From assembly GCA_035943935.1 (NCBI GenBank), contig DASZBR010000017.1, positions 62,001-126,000 of the forward strand: a stretch of 64,000 nucleotides of DNA, read 5' to 3'. Every line of letters starts with the position of its first letter. The stretch's first letter is position 1. The stretch is from DASZBR01 sp035943935 (lineage in GTDB: Bacteria; Pseudomonadota; Gammaproteobacteria; DASZBR01). The translations under genes were made by a program, and so were the position numbers. Below, piece after piece: positions 55,031-64,000 of this stretch. The notes beneath the pieces are model-generated. The model worked only from the letters and a program-made list of their open reading frames with translations, made no database searches and was not told the origin of the DNA.

Positions 55031-55838
55031 CTTTTTCTGCCCATAGATTATTTAAGAAGCGTTGGAAGTCTCGACGGTATTCAGGATTATTTTCATAATC
55101 TCCGCGTAAATCATTGGTGATCGGAATTTCGCGGGCAATGACCGTAATTTTTTTAAGTTTGCCACGACAAAAATCCAAAAAATTATGTTTCTGATCAGAA
55201 TAAATAATCGTCACATCTAATAAAGATTTAATATTATCACCCATGTGTTGAAGCGCTATGGCCATACCACCGGCTTTCGGTTTGAGGAGATGAACATAGG
55301 GCGATTGTTGTTTTGCGCGTTTCGCTTCCGTAAATCGCGTGCCTTCGGCAAAAACCATGAGACTTCCTGGATTTTTTTTGAATCGCTCGCAGGCTTTTCG
55401 GGTAGATAAAAGATCCCGCTGTTTCCATTCGGGATGTTTTTTAAGTTCTGCTGAGGTATGGCGGTACAAAAACGGAAAGCCATAGATCCAGCAAGATAGT
55501 CCCACAAAAGGTAACCATCTCAATTGCTGTTTCAAGAAGAATTTCAGCATCGGAATACGGCCAGAAAAGACATCAAACAGGACCAAAATATCTGCCCAGG
55601 ACTGGTGATTCGCCGTGACTATATATGATTTCTCAGTGCTTAATCCCTCTGGAAGTTGTATGTCGAGCGTGGTTCGGGTAGTCCACCGTAAAATAGCCCT
55701 GTTCACATTAGCCCAATAAAGGGGCATGGCAATGACGAAGCGTTTGACCGGCGGAAAGACATAAGAAAAGGGAAAAGCGACTAAAACAATCAAACAAGAG
55801 ACAATAATGTTCAGCGCATACAGCAAAAACCCCGGCAT
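55017..55838 (-). CDS. 1-acylglycerol-3-phosphate acyltransferase-like protein (YihG/PlsC family)
   Basis: This membrane enzyme acylates lysophosphatidic acid or related lipids. The 273-residue protein has an N-terminal membrane helix, NHQSWAD (HX4D, His78/Asp83), FPFLYR and the substrate motif EGTRFTEAKR. The pattern fits the YihG-type branch. It is the first gene of a minus-strand operon with the LpxL-like gene, phrB and the MFS gene. It diverges from sufB across 62 bases. Confidence 0.85.
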   Translation of the reverse strand: MPGFLLYALNIIVSCLIVLVAFPFSYVFPPVKRFVIAMPLYWANVNRAILRWTTRTTLDIQLPEGLSTEKSYIVTANHQSWADILVLFDVFSGRIPMLKFFLKQQLRWLPFVGLSCWIYGFPFLYRHTSAELKKHPEWKQRDLLSTRKACERFKKNPGSLMVFAEGTRFTEAKRAKQQSPYVHLLKPKAGGMAIALQHMGDNIKSLLDVTIIYSDQKHNFLDFCRGKLKKITVIAREIPITNDLRGDYENNPEYRRDFQRFLNNLWAEKDALL

Positions 55839-55865
55839 ACGTTACGCTTCCCCCGTCTATTAAGC

Positions 55866-55871
55866 TATAAT
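55866..55871 (+). promoter_or_regulatory. -10 element candidate for the suf operon
   Basis: A perfect TATAAT lies 30 bases before the sufB ATG in the 62-base gap with the divergent acyltransferase gene. No good -35 is visible at 16-18 bases, so an activator may be needed. No IscR- or Fur-type site was recognised. Confidence 0.4.
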
Positions 55872-55900
55872 CTGCAGTCTAACACGAACTGAGAGTACTT

Positions 55901-57349
55901 ATGACTCCCTCGAATGAGGCTATTCACCAGATTATCGATAAAGAGTATCAACACGGTTTTGTAACAGATATCGAATCAGATACTTTTCCTCCGGGCTTAA
56001 ACGAAGACGTCGTGCGAGCTATTTCGGCCAAAAAAAATGAACCGGCCTTTATGACGGAGTGGAGATTAAAAGCATACCGTCATTGGTTAACGATGAAAGA
56101 ACCGCATTGGGCACATGTGCAGTATCCTAAAATAGATTACCAAGCCAGTAGTTATTACTCTGCACCAAAATTAAGTGATCGACCTAAAAGTTTAGATGAA
56201 GTCGATCCGGAATTATTAAAGACCTATGCAAAATTAGGCATTCCCTTAAAAGAACAAGAAATGCTCGCGGGTGTCATTGCGGTCGATGCGGTGTTTGATA
56301 GCGTATCGGTTGCAACAACCTTTAAAGAAAAGCTTCACAGTGTCGGAATTATTTTTTGTGCGTTCTCTGAGGCGGTTCAGAAATATCCTGAATTAATTCA
56401 GCAATATTTAGGCACCGTAGTTCCCTATACAGATAATTTTTATGCCAGTTTAAATTCTGCCGTATTTAGTGATGGATCGTTTTGTTATATCCCAAAGGGT
56501 GTTCGATGTCCGATGGAATTATCCACGTATTTCAGAATTAATTCAGCGATGACGGGTCAATTTGAACGAACCCTTATTATTGCCGAAGAAGGTAGTTATG
56601 TGAGTTATCTTGAGGGATGTACAGCACCGCGTCGTGATCAGCATCAATTACACGCCGCCGTTGTTGAATTAATCGCCCTAAAAAATGCTCATATTAAATA
56701 CTCTACCGTTCAGAATTGGTATCCAGGCAATAAAGAAGGTAAAGGCGGAATTTATAATTTTGTGACGAAGCGTGGTGATTGTCGTGAAGCCAATAGCAAA
56801 ATTTCGTGGACACAAGTTGAAACCGGTTCTGCAATCACCTGGAAATATCCCAGTGTTTTATTAAGGGGTGATAATAGCGTTGGCGAATTTTATTCTGTGG
56901 CGCTGACCAATAATTATCAACAAGCGGATACGGGTACAAAAATGATCCACATCGGCAAAAATACAAAAAGCACCATAGTATCCAAAGGCATTTCTGCAGG
57001 CCATGGTCAAAATAGTTATCGGGGCTTAGTCAAGATTTTAAAATCCGCAGAGAACGCACGAAATTATACGCGATGCGATACGTTATTATTAGGCTCACAC
57101 TGTGGTGGTCATACGTTCCCGTATATGGAAGTTAAAAATGCAACGGCAAAAGTTGAGCATGAAGCGACGACGTCTAAAATTGGCGAGTCGCAATTATTTT
57201 ATTGTCAACAAAGAGGTTTATCAGAAGAAGATGCGGTCAATATGATCGTCAACGGCTTTTGTAAACAAGTGTTTCGTGAATTGCCTATGGAATTTGCAGT
57301 TGAAGCACAGAAATTGTTAGGCATCAGTTTAGAAGGGGCCATAGGATAA
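55901..57349 (+). CDS. sufB: Fe-S cluster assembly scaffold protein SufB
   Basis: SufB forms the SufBCD scaffold on which Fe-S clusters are built. The 482-residue length is standard, with YIPKGVRCPMELSTYFRIN, EGCTAPRRD, and the conserved HCGGHTFPYMEV and EHEATTSKIG-type C-terminal region. It leads a seven-gene run sufB-C-D-S-U-T plus a small membrane protein gene. The sufC start follows two bases after its stop, and AGGATA near the end serves as sufC ribosome site. Confidence 0.96.
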   Translation: MTPSNEAIHQIIDKEYQHGFVTDIESDTFPPGLNEDVVRAISAKKNEPAFMTEWRLKAYRHWLTMKEPHWAHVQYPKIDYQASSYYSAPKLSDRPKSLDEVDPELLKTYAKLGIPLKEQEMLAGVIAVDAVFDSVSVATTFKEKLHSVGIIFCAFSEAVQKYPELIQQYLGTVVPYTDNFYASLNSAVFSDGSFCYIPKGVRCPMELSTYFRINSAMTGQFERTLIIAEEGSYVSYLEGCTAPRRDQHQLHAAVVELIALKNAHIKYSTVQNWYPGNKEGKGGIYNFVTKRGDCREANSKISWTQVETGSAITWKYPSVLLRGDNSVGEFYSVALTNNYQQADTGTKMIHIGKNTKSTIVSKGISAGHGQNSYRGLVKILKSAENARNYTRCDTLLLGSHCGGHTFPYMEVKNATAKVEHEATTSKIGESQLFYCQQRGLSEEDAVNMIVNGFCKQVFRELPMEFAVEAQKLLGISLEGAIG

Positions 57350-57351
57350 TC

Positions 57352-58092
57352 ATGTTAGAAATTAAAAATTTATATGTTTCAGTCGAACAAAAAGAAATTT
57401 TACGCGGCATTAATTTAATCATTAAGCCGGGCGAAGTGCATGCCATCATGGGGCCGAATGGTTCAGGTAAAAGTACCTTAGCGAATATCTTAGCGGGTCG
57501 AGCAGGTTATGAAATTACCCAAGGCGAAATTTTATTTCAGGGTAAAAATTTATTGGATTTATCTCCTGAGCAAAGAGCGCATGCCGGATTATTCTTAGGC
57601 TTTCAATATCCGGTTGAAATACCCGGTGTGAGCAATATTTATTTTTTAAAAGCGGCGTTGAATGCACAACGTAAAGCGAGAAATCTTCCCGAAGTCGATG
57701 CCATGGATTTTTTGACTATGGTTAAAGACAAAATGAAATTATTAGAAATGGACGAAGACATGATTTACCGTTCCCTGAATGAAGGATTTTCAGGCGGCGA
57801 GAAAAAGCGTAATGAGATTTTACAGATGCTTGTTTTAAATCCGTCTTTGGCTTTATTAGACGAGACTGATTCTGGTCTAGATATCGATGCGTTAAGAATT
57901 ATAGCTTTGGGTATCAATGGCCTCAGAAATAAAGACCATTCTATTTTATTAATTACGCACTATCAGAGATTATTAAATTATATTAAGCCAGATAAAGTGC
58001 ATGTTCTGACGGACGGTAAAATAGTACTTTCGGGTGATGCGCAATTGGCGCTTGAATTAGAATCAAAAGGCTATGGTTGGGTAGAAGAATGA
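57352..58092 (+). CDS. sufC: Fe-S cluster assembly ATPase SufC
   Basis: SufC is the ABC-type ATPase of the SufBCD complex. In 246 residues it has Walker A GPNGSGKST, the SufC-specific GLFLGFQYPVEIPGV, FSGGEKKRNEI and Walker B ALLDETDSGLD. It overlaps sufD through ATGA. Confidence 0.97.
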   Translation: MLEIKNLYVSVEQKEILRGINLIIKPGEVHAIMGPNGSGKSTLANILAGRAGYEITQGEILFQGKNLLDLSPEQRAHAGLFLGFQYPVEIPGVSNIYFLKAALNAQRKARNLPEVDAMDFLTMVKDKMKLLEMDEDMIYRSLNEGFSGGEKKRNEILQMLVLNPSLALLDETDSGLDIDALRIIALGINGLRNKDHSILLITHYQRLLNYIKPDKVHVLTDGKIVLSGDAQLALELESKGYGWVEE

Positions 58093-59108
58093 ATTTGCCG
58101 ACATTACCCACAACGCGAGATGAAAATTGGAAATATACGGATTTGTCAGTATTAGCATCTAAGCCACGTGTTTTTACTCAAAACAAAATCATTACTTTTA
58201 AAAATCATACCCAAAAGGGTATTGTCATCACGCCATTAACTATTCAGCCTGAAAACTCTCTCGATACATTTGAAAATCTAAATAAAAAGTTTAATACGGA
58301 AAATTACAGCATCACTATTTCTGAAGATTTGGCTCAGCCCTTAGAAATTATTTATACCGCTCAGGGTGATGAGTGGCATCAGCCGAGAATTAAAATTATT
58401 GTAGAAAATAATATTGCCGCTACTATTATAGAAATTTTTGAGAGTAATATACCCAGTATTATAAATGCTGTTACAGAAATTGAAATGAGTTCTGGATCAA
58501 ATTTGGCTTATTATAAAATTCAAGCTGAACATATAAACACTTTTCATATTGGCCGAACGCATATTACTCTTGATGCAAAATCGCATGTTCAGGCTTTTAC
58601 TTTATCTAAAGGCTCGCAGTTGGCGAGAAGTGATATATTTGTTACGTTCCAGGGTGAACACGCCAGCTGTGATTTATACGGCTTATCTTATTCTAAGTCT
58701 CGCCAACATCTGGATCACCATACAGTTATAGACCATGCAGTCGGACATTGTACCAGCAATGAATTTTACCGCAGTATTTTAGATGATAAATCACGCGTGG
58801 TATTTAATGGCAAAGTGATTGTTCGAGAGGGTGCTCATCAAACAGAAGCGAATCAATCAAATCATAATATTTTATTATCTTCAGAGGCTGAGATTGATAC
58901 CAAGCCAGAATTAGAAATTTATCATGATGATGTAAAATGCACGCATGGCGCGACGATTGGTCAGCTCGATGACGAAGCGTTATTTTATTTGCGATCCAGA
59001 GGCTTAAGTGAAGAAGCATCGAGAGACATATTAATTCAAGCCTTTGGTAATAAAGTTTTACAGTGTATTTCAGATGAGCAATTGCGAGAACGATTATGTC
59101 AGTATTAA
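58089..59108 (+). CDS. sufD: Fe-S cluster assembly protein SufD
   Basis: SufD pairs with SufB in the scaffold complex. From ATG 58089 it has 339 residues, somewhat shorter than E. coli SufD. N-terminal RDENWKYTDLS and C-terminal VKCTHGATIGQLDDEALFYLRSRGL with the downstream LIQAFGNKVL match the family. It overlaps sufC by 4 bases and sufS by 13, so translation is coupled along the run. Confidence 0.94.
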   Translation: MNLPTLPTTRDENWKYTDLSVLASKPRVFTQNKIITFKNHTQKGIVITPLTIQPENSLDTFENLNKKFNTENYSITISEDLAQPLEIIYTAQGDEWHQPRIKIIVENNIAATIIEIFESNIPSIINAVTEIEMSSGSNLAYYKIQAEHINTFHIGRTHITLDAKSHVQAFTLSKGSQLARSDIFVTFQGEHASCDLYGLSYSKSRQHLDHHTVIDHAVGHCTSNEFYRSILDDKSRVVFNGKVIVREGAHQTEANQSNHNILLSSEAEIDTKPELEIYHDDVKCTHGATIGQLDDEALFYLRSRGLSEEASRDILIQAFGNKVLQCISDEQLRERLCQY

Positions 59109-60331
59109 CGTCTTCTGATATTCAAAAAATTCGCCAAGATTTTCCTATATTACATACTAAAGTTCATGGTAAGTCGTTAGTCTATTTTGATAACGCAGCG
59201 AGTGCACAAAAGCCAAAAGCTGTGATTGATGCAATATCACATTGCTATGAAACCAGTTATTCAAACGTTCATAGGGGTGTGCATTATTTAAGCGAAAAAG
59301 CATCGAAGATGTTTGAAGACAGTCGTGATGTTGTAAAGAATTTTATCAATGCCAAACATCGCGAAGAAATTATTTTTGTGCGTGGCACAACCGAAGCTAT
59401 AAATTTAGTCGCGCAAACCTATGGTAGAACCAATATTAAATCCGGCGATGAGATTTTAATTACGACGATGGAACATCATTCCAATATAGTCCCCTGGCAA
59501 ATGTTATGTGAACAAACAGGCGCTGTATTAAAAGTCGCGCCTATTGATCATAACGGTGAAATAATTTTAGAAGAATTTTATAAATTATTATCAGCTAAAA
59601 CTAAATTGGTTGCTGTTGTATATGTTTCTAATACATTGGGGACCATTAATCCCGTAGAGCAAATTATTACCGCTGCGCATGCAAAACATATACCTGTATT
59701 ATTAGATGCCGCACAAGCGGTTACGCATATGAGCATAGATGTCCAAAAACTAGATTGTGATTTTTTGGCTTTTTCAGGACATAAACTTTATGGCCCGACG
59801 GGGATTGGTGTTTTATATGGCAAAAAACAATATCTAGAAAAAATGCCGCCTTATCAGGGTGGTGGTGAAATGATTAACCAGGTAACGTTTGAAAAAACAA
59901 CTTATCATGTCATTCCGCATAAATTCGAAGCCGGTACGCCAGATGTCACGGGAGCAATAGGCTTAGCGGCAGCTATAAAATATATCAATAATATTGGCTT
60001 GGATAATATTAAAAATTACGAAGCTGAATTATTAGCTTATGCAACAACTGAAATTTTAAAATATCCGGATATTAAAATTATTGGCACAGCAAAACATAAA
60101 GCCAGTATTGTAAGTTTCTTGTTTGACAGTATTCATCCGCACGATGTGGGAACTATATTGGATCAAGAGGGCATTGCAGTCAGAACAGGTCATCATTGTA
60201 CGATGCCATTAATGAATTTCTTTAAGGTTCCTGGGACATCTCGAGCGTCTTTTGCTTTTTATAATACTGTTGAAGAAATCGATGTTTTTATTAAGTCTTT
60301 AAATAAAATCAAGCAGGTGTTTCATGTCTGA
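59096..60331 (+). CDS. sufS: Cysteine desulfurase SufS
   Basis: SufS is the group II cysteine desulfurase that supplies sulfur. The 411-residue protein has the PLP lysine Lys230 in SGHKLYGPTG and the active-site Cys368 in RTGHHCTMPLM. It is followed by sufU, the typical sulfur acceptor partner where SufE is missing. It overlaps the sufU start by 8 bases. Confidence 0.96.
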   Translation: MSVLTSSDIQKIRQDFPILHTKVHGKSLVYFDNAASAQKPKAVIDAISHCYETSYSNVHRGVHYLSEKASKMFEDSRDVVKNFINAKHREEIIFVRGTTEAINLVAQTYGRTNIKSGDEILITTMEHHSNIVPWQMLCEQTGAVLKVAPIDHNGEIILEEFYKLLSAKTKLVAVVYVSNTLGTINPVEQIITAAHAKHIPVLLDAAQAVTHMSIDVQKLDCDFLAFSGHKLYGPTGIGVLYGKKQYLEKMPPYQGGGEMINQVTFEKTTYHVIPHKFEAGTPDVTGAIGLAAAIKYINNIGLDNIKNYEAELLAYATTEILKYPDIKIIGTAKHKASIVSFLFDSIHPHDVGTILDQEGIAVRTGHHCTMPLMNFFKVPGTSRASFAFYNTVEEIDVFIKSLNKIKQVFHV

Positions 60332-60770
60332 TTTAAGAGATCTCTATCAAGAAGTTATTATTGATCACAATAGAAATCCGCGAAATTTTGCTAAATTAGA
60401 CAATAGCACGCATGAAGCCGAAGGTTTTAATCCCTTGTGCGGCGATAAATTAAAATTATATTTAATTATAAAAAATAATATTATCGAAAAAATTAATTTC
60501 GAAGGTTCAGGTTGTGCGATTTCTACAGCCTCAGCGTCACTCATGACAGAACATTTATTGGGCAAGACAGTTGAAGAAGCTGAAAAAATATTTAAATTGT
60601 TTCATGATTTTATGATTACGGATATTTCTACGGTGAGTACTGATCTGGGGAAATTAAAAGTATTGGCAGGCGTAAGAGAATATCCTGCTCGTGTAAAATG
60701 CGCGACATTAGCGTGGCATACTTTAGAGGCTGCACTTCATCAACAAAAAATACCAGTTTCAACGGAGTAG
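60324..60770 (+). CDS. sufU: SufU-type Fe-S assembly / sulfur-transfer protein
   Basis: The 148-residue IscU-like protein has the three conserved cysteines in NPLCGDK, GSGCAIS and ARVKCATLAW, and the SufU-type insert between the second and third. SufU proteins bind Zn and accept sulfur from SufS. No SufE or SufA gene is in the operon, fitting a SufS-SufU relay. Confidence 0.93.
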   Translation: MSDLRDLYQEVIIDHNRNPRNFAKLDNSTHEAEGFNPLCGDKLKLYLIIKNNIIEKINFEGSGCAISTASASLMTEHLLGKTVEEAEKIFKLFHDFMITDISTVSTDLGKLKVLAGVREYPARVKCATLAWHTLEAALHQQKIPVSTE

Positions 60771-60774
60771 TGTG

Positions 60775-61101
60775 ATGGCATACGGCAAAAAAGAAATGGC
60801 AAAAATACATGAAGATATTATTGCTATGCTCAAGACCATTTATGATCCAGAAATTCCCGTGAATATTTATGATTTAGGTTTAATCTACGATGTCATTGTT
60901 GATCCTTTAGGTAATGTCGACGTAAAAATGACATTAACGGCTCCAGGTTGTCCTGTTGCACAAACATTTCCGGGCACAGTTGAAGATGCCGTAAAGAGTG
61001 TATTGGGTGTCAATGACGCGAAAGTCGAATTAGTCTGGGATCCACCGTGGACACAAGATCGTATGACAGATGCAGCGAAATTGCAGTTGGGATTATTATA
61101 G
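60775..61101 (+). CDS. sufT: SufT / MIP18-family protein
   Basis: The 108-residue DUF59 protein has the family motif DPEIPVNIYDLGLIYDV and the Cys in APGCPVA; the WDPPWT motif near the C-terminus is typical. SufT aids Fe-S protein maturation when demand is high. ATG 60775 follows GGAG; a GTG one codon earlier is the only alternative. It is the last recognised suf gene. Confidence 0.92.
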   Translation: MAYGKKEMAKIHEDIIAMLKTIYDPEIPVNIYDLGLIYDVIVDPLGNVDVKMTLTAPGCPVAQTFPGTVEDAVKSVLGVNDAKVELVWDPPWTQDRMTDAAKLQLGLL

Positions 61102-61113
61102 GGTATTGTTACG

Positions 61114-61129
61114 CCTGTTCTTAAACAGG
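61114..61129 (+). other. Short hairpin between sufT and the DUF2892-like gene
   Basis: CCTGTT pairs with AACAGG around a CTTA loop. There is no T-run, so it may be a transcript-stability or partial attenuation element rather than a terminator. Confidence 0.35.
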
Positions 61130-61145
61130 GAGTCAAGGAGAAATC

Positions 61146-61358
61146 ATGCTTAATCTACCTTCAAATATCGGTAAACGTGAAAAAATGGTTCGCGGAATTC
61201 TTGGTGCATTAGTCATTGTTTTTGCAATGATTAGCCCGGTGTTAGTCATGCTCGTCGGTATCCTCTTAATTGCTGAAGCTTTCGTGGGTTATTGCGGTAT
61301 TGTTCAGCTTATCGAAAAATTCAAATTGGATGCAGATAAACCAGTCATCAATAAATGA
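61146..61358 (+). CDS. Small DUF2892-like membrane protein
   Basis: The 70-residue protein has an N-terminal NIGKREKMVRGILG motif and two hydrophobic segments, as in DUF2892/YgaP-like inner-membrane proteins. A Cys in GYCGI is at the place where relatives have a conserved Cys. AAGGAGA precedes the ATG. Family members often lie near sulfur-metabolism genes, so its place after sufT fits. Function not established. Confidence 0.75.
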   Translation: MLNLPSNIGKREKMVRGILGALVIVFAMISPVLVMLVGILLIAEAFVGYCGIVQLIEKFKLDADKPVINK

Positions 61359-61388
61359 TACTGGTGGGTCAATGCCCCACCTCTACTG

Positions 61389-61416
61389 AAAAGGCGAGAT
61401 AATCTCTCGCCTTTTT
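61389..61416 (+). terminator. Rho-independent terminator of the suf operon
   Basis: AAGGCGAGA and TCTCGCCTT form a 9-bp stem with a five-base loop, followed by TTT. The stem is preceded by an A-run, so it could act from both directions. Confidence 0.82.
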
Positions 61417-61512
61417 AGTTTTTAAGCCCTCAACGCCTGTTAGCACAGCTCCCCAAAACCCCTTTTTTTGATCTATACCTTATATATAGAGAGTTGTTCT
61501 ATGGGGGTGGGT

Positions 61513-63669
61513 ATGGATGAACCAAGAGATGTGCCAGGCCGGTTTGATTGGGCGGCTTATTGGGCAGCTTATGTCGAAGCTCACGGAGAAACGATCGCGC
61601 CTACGGCAGAGCTGCGTATGAGAGATCATGAAAAACTCTGTCAGCAATTAGGTCTTATACCTGTCAGTCGTACATTAACAAATATAGAGTTGGCTGTTCA
61701 AAATTTTCTCGATAGCGGTGAGATATCAAATGTATTGGATTTTGAAGCGTATAGAAATCATTTTGAAGAACTTGCTGAAGATAACGTCGTATTTTCTGTA
61801 CCCGCTACACAGCAACAATCTCCAGAACCTCAACGACGTCGTGAAAGACATGCACGACAAAGTTCACTCACTTTTTTTGAGCCGCCGCCTGTCGTAAGGC
61901 TGCTCACTCCAGATGACCAACTTATGCGCGCAGGTGCGGGTGTTGAATCATTGCGGGAATGGTTCAATCTGAAGGAGGGCGACCGAATTAAAAAATTAGG
62001 GTTGATAGAACTTATAACAAGGTTTTATAGCAATTTAATTTTTACATTAAAACAATTGAATATATCTGATGAAGTGTTGCTAGAAGGATTAATCCAAGAA
62101 AGAAATGCCAATAGCGCAAATCCTCAAAATTTTGTATTTGCACTCAAGAATGAAGTCGAAGCAGCTATAGAAAATGCATTGAGAGAGATAAAGGGAAATA
62201 TTCTATCAGAGTATGTTCCTCGAGGCAGAGAACCTCTCGAACAAGAGATCCTCGATCAACCTTTTTTTCAAGTATTGAAGGAGCACCTTTTTGATCAACA
62301 AGATGAAGCCATACCTGTAAAAGAAGGGAATGAAGGACCCTCAGTTGTAACAGATGCAATTAACGCGCTTACTCAAAGATATAGAGCCCAGCTTGATGAA
62401 CTAGTGCGTAAGCGTGTAGAAAATTATGGCCATGTGCCTCCCGATCAAACAGCAGAAGGTAAACTTAAGCGCACTGTTGCAGCGCTGGAAGCATTGCAGG
62501 CGTGGGCATCACTTAAAAAATTATCAGTTGTCGGCAAAGCAACGCCTGAGAGTTTGACGGACGAAATTATAAAGTATTATGGTGCATTGATATCTGAGTT
62601 GGAGCCTGTTTTAGGAGCTGAATTTCACTTAAAGTTGAATGAAGAATTGAGACGCAATCTTGTGAGTCCCAAAGTAATTACGTTTAAGTGTGAACAAGAA
62701 AGTCATGATGCGCTCGAAAAGATATTTTTAGAGTTGTCAGACTATATTCGAGGTAAATTTTCCGATCTTCCCACGGCTCAATCTGTGTTTGAAATATTTA
62801 AAACATATTATTTGGCTCTCGCATTTCGCAATAAGATGACACTTCAGGATCTTTCTACGGCAGATTGTGTGACCTTGTTATCACGTGAACACGAGAAGTT
62901 GCTTGAAGATGAGCGGCAAAATCCCCGAGTAAAAGGAAGTACAAAATTAATTGATTGGATTAATGGTTATGCGGCTCCGATTGTAGTGAGAGAAGTTGAT
63001 CTTAGGGATTTAACGCGAGATGAACAGCAAAAATGCCAACGTATGGGAGATGACCCGTTTGTTTATGTAGATAATAAAATCTTTAGACGAAAAAAAGGTG
63101 GGCCATTGTTCGAAGTGCAAAACAATCGAAAGCAACATTATAAGAATTCAGTTGAGGCGTATCTTGCTGAAAATAAAGGCTCGGAGATAGATGTTTTTGT
63201 GGGAGTGTTGAGAGATCTCAATACGCTAGCATCTTATCAACAATTTTATATTGTGAAGGTGATGAGTCAGGGTGAAAGTTTGGAGGGTTTTGGCGATGCG
63301 CAGCCGTTTAAATCAGTGCGCACTGTTATTAATAGTTTAAAAGCTTTTTTGGCGACATTACCTGAAGACGTTAAGCAGAAAAAAGGATTGCTGGGAAAGG
63401 TAGAAAGAACATTGAGCGAAATAGAAAATAATTTAGAGATCATTGAAGAATGGGTGCGCAAGAGTGGCGTTTTGGATAAAGATCAGCTTTGTATGCTTGA
63501 TAAAACATTACGAAAAGGTGGTTTTTTGGGTGCTCGTTACGTGAAAATTGATCTCAGCGAATTAGAAAAAATAAGGGGATACATTGCTCAACAATTAGGC
63601 CATAAAATGTACAGGGATTTGCCGTTGCTGCCACCGCCGTCGGTTCAGCCTGGGCCGGGAAAAAAATAA
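61513..63669 (+). CDS. Hypothetical large helical protein, possible secreted effector
   Basis: No domain was recognised. ATG 61513 gives 718 residues; ATG 61501 is equally possible and an upstream frame to 61468 less so. The protein is hydrophilic and helical, with an Arg-rich disordered piece near residues 110-130 and several acidic helices. The C-terminus is a Pro-rich tail (LLPPPSVQPGPGKK). No signal peptide or membrane segment is present. It follows the suf terminator and a TATATA-rich region (61490-61500) that may hold its promoter. The size, tail and neighbours suggest a candidate type IV effector only by analogy. Confidence 0.66.
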   Translation: MDEPRDVPGRFDWAAYWAAYVEAHGETIAPTAELRMRDHEKLCQQLGLIPVSRTLTNIELAVQNFLDSGEISNVLDFEAYRNHFEELAEDNVVFSVPATQQQSPEPQRRRERHARQSSLTFFEPPPVVRLLTPDDQLMRAGAGVESLREWFNLKEGDRIKKLGLIELITRFYSNLIFTLKQLNISDEVLLEGLIQERNANSANPQNFVFALKNEVEAAIENALREIKGNILSEYVPRGREPLEQEILDQPFFQVLKEHLFDQQDEAIPVKEGNEGPSVVTDAINALTQRYRAQLDELVRKRVENYGHVPPDQTAEGKLKRTVAALEALQAWASLKKLSVVGKATPESLTDEIIKYYGALISELEPVLGAEFHLKLNEELRRNLVSPKVITFKCEQESHDALEKIFLELSDYIRGKFSDLPTAQSVFEIFKTYYLALAFRNKMTLQDLSTADCVTLLSREHEKLLEDERQNPRVKGSTKLIDWINGYAAPIVVREVDLRDLTRDEQQKCQRMGDDPFVYVDNKIFRRKKGGPLFEVQNNRKQHYKNSVEAYLAENKGSEIDVFVGVLRDLNTLASYQQFYIVKVMSQGESLEGFGDAQPFKSVRTVINSLKAFLATLPEDVKQKKGLLGKVERTLSEIENNLEIIEEWVRKSGVLDKDQLCMLDKTLRKGGFLGARYVKIDLSELEKIRGYIAQQLGHKMYRDLPLLPPPSVQPGPGKK

Positions 63670-63739
63670 AAGTTTTGTCTGTTTTTACGCTATACTCTTC
63701 CTGTTTTGCCCCATACCATTCAAATAACAGGAGAGAAAT

Positions 63740-64000
63740 ATGAGTAATGAATCCCAAACCGTTTCGCCCGTTGTATTCCCCGGTGGTCCCACAGTAGAAA
63801 CCTTCTTAGAGGCCTATCAAACTTTAGTGTTTGATCAGAAGAAGAGTGTCAGTACGACAACATTTTTCGATGAGCTTAGTAAGGCGCTTGGGCTTGATCA
63901 AACCGCTAAAGAAATACTCCGTCCTATTTGGAATAGTTCTTTGACTAACCTTAAAAAGGACTGGCAAGAAAGGCGAGAACAATCAGGGATGTTTTTTCAA
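63740..64000 (+). CDS. Hypothetical protein, N-terminal part only
   Basis: The ATG at 63740 follows CAGGAGAG and the frame remains open for 87 codons to the window end. The visible part is hydrophilic and helical and begins with a Ser/Pro-rich stretch (MSNESQTVSPVVFPGGP). No domain is visible. A TATACT sequence at 63691-63696 may be its -10. It is likely another gene of the same kind as its upstream neighbour. Confidence 0.6.
   Translation, partial: MSNESQTVSPVVFPGGPTVETFLEAYQTLVFDQKKSVSTTTFFDELSKALGLDQTAKEILRPIWNSSLTNLKKDWQERREQSGMFFQ

Overview
The window is chromosomal DNA of an AT-rich, host-associated gammaproteobacterium that looks most like the Legionellales (Legionella/Coxiella/Aquicella/Berkiella-type bacteria). 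This rests on ordinary gammaproteobacterial housekeeping genes lying between very large proteins built from eukaryote-like parts: Rab-like GTPases, leucine-rich repeats, ankyrin repeats, an OTU-type protease, PP2C phosphatases and TPRs. Two upstream sites also resemble the PmrA box that drives Dot/Icm effector genes in Legionella and Coxiella. No secretion-system gene is in the window, and the genus cannot be fixed from sequence alone.

Layout. 1-5001 (minus): a giant protein, cut by the window edge, with two degenerate PP2C domains. 5078-8902: murA and the divergent metNIQ methionine importer. 9017-11535: an alpha-oxoamine synthase followed by a soluble PAS histidine kinase, a possible signalling pair. 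11572-16546: initiator tRNA and rimP-nusA-infB-rbfA. 16569-37329: msbA and lpxK, normally neighbours, separated by 18 kb of four eukaryote-like genes: a small LRR protein; a 2322-residue protein with nucleotidyltransferase-like, kinase-like, LRR and four tandem Rab-like domains; an ankyrin/OTU protein; and a 2126-residue paralogue of the second with a GTPase and TPRs. 37312-44440 (minus): an outer-membrane protein and two large-plus-small gene pairs, each pair preceded by the same PmrA-like box and -10. 44539-51591: amgK and murU with hicAB between them, lptD, a DUF1499-like lipoprotein, tRNA-Leu, lolB, tRNA-Gln and prs. 51597-55838 (minus): MFS transporter, photolyase and two acyltransferases. 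55901-61358: sufBCDSU-sufT and a small membrane protein. 61513-64000: two unrecognised, possibly effector-like genes, the last cut by the edge.

How the parts fit. Much of the core set serves the outer envelope: MurA, AmgK and MurU make or recycle peptidoglycan precursors; MsbA, LpxK, an LpxL-like acyltransferase and LptD build and deliver LPS; LolB inserts lipoproteins. The accessory genes sit as blocks beside or inside these operons. That suggests insertion of host-interaction genes into conserved loci, some reading from housekeeping promoters and others from their own PmrA-like promoters. No insertion sequence, integrase or CRISPR array was seen. No gene-free stretch longer than about 300 bases exists in the window.
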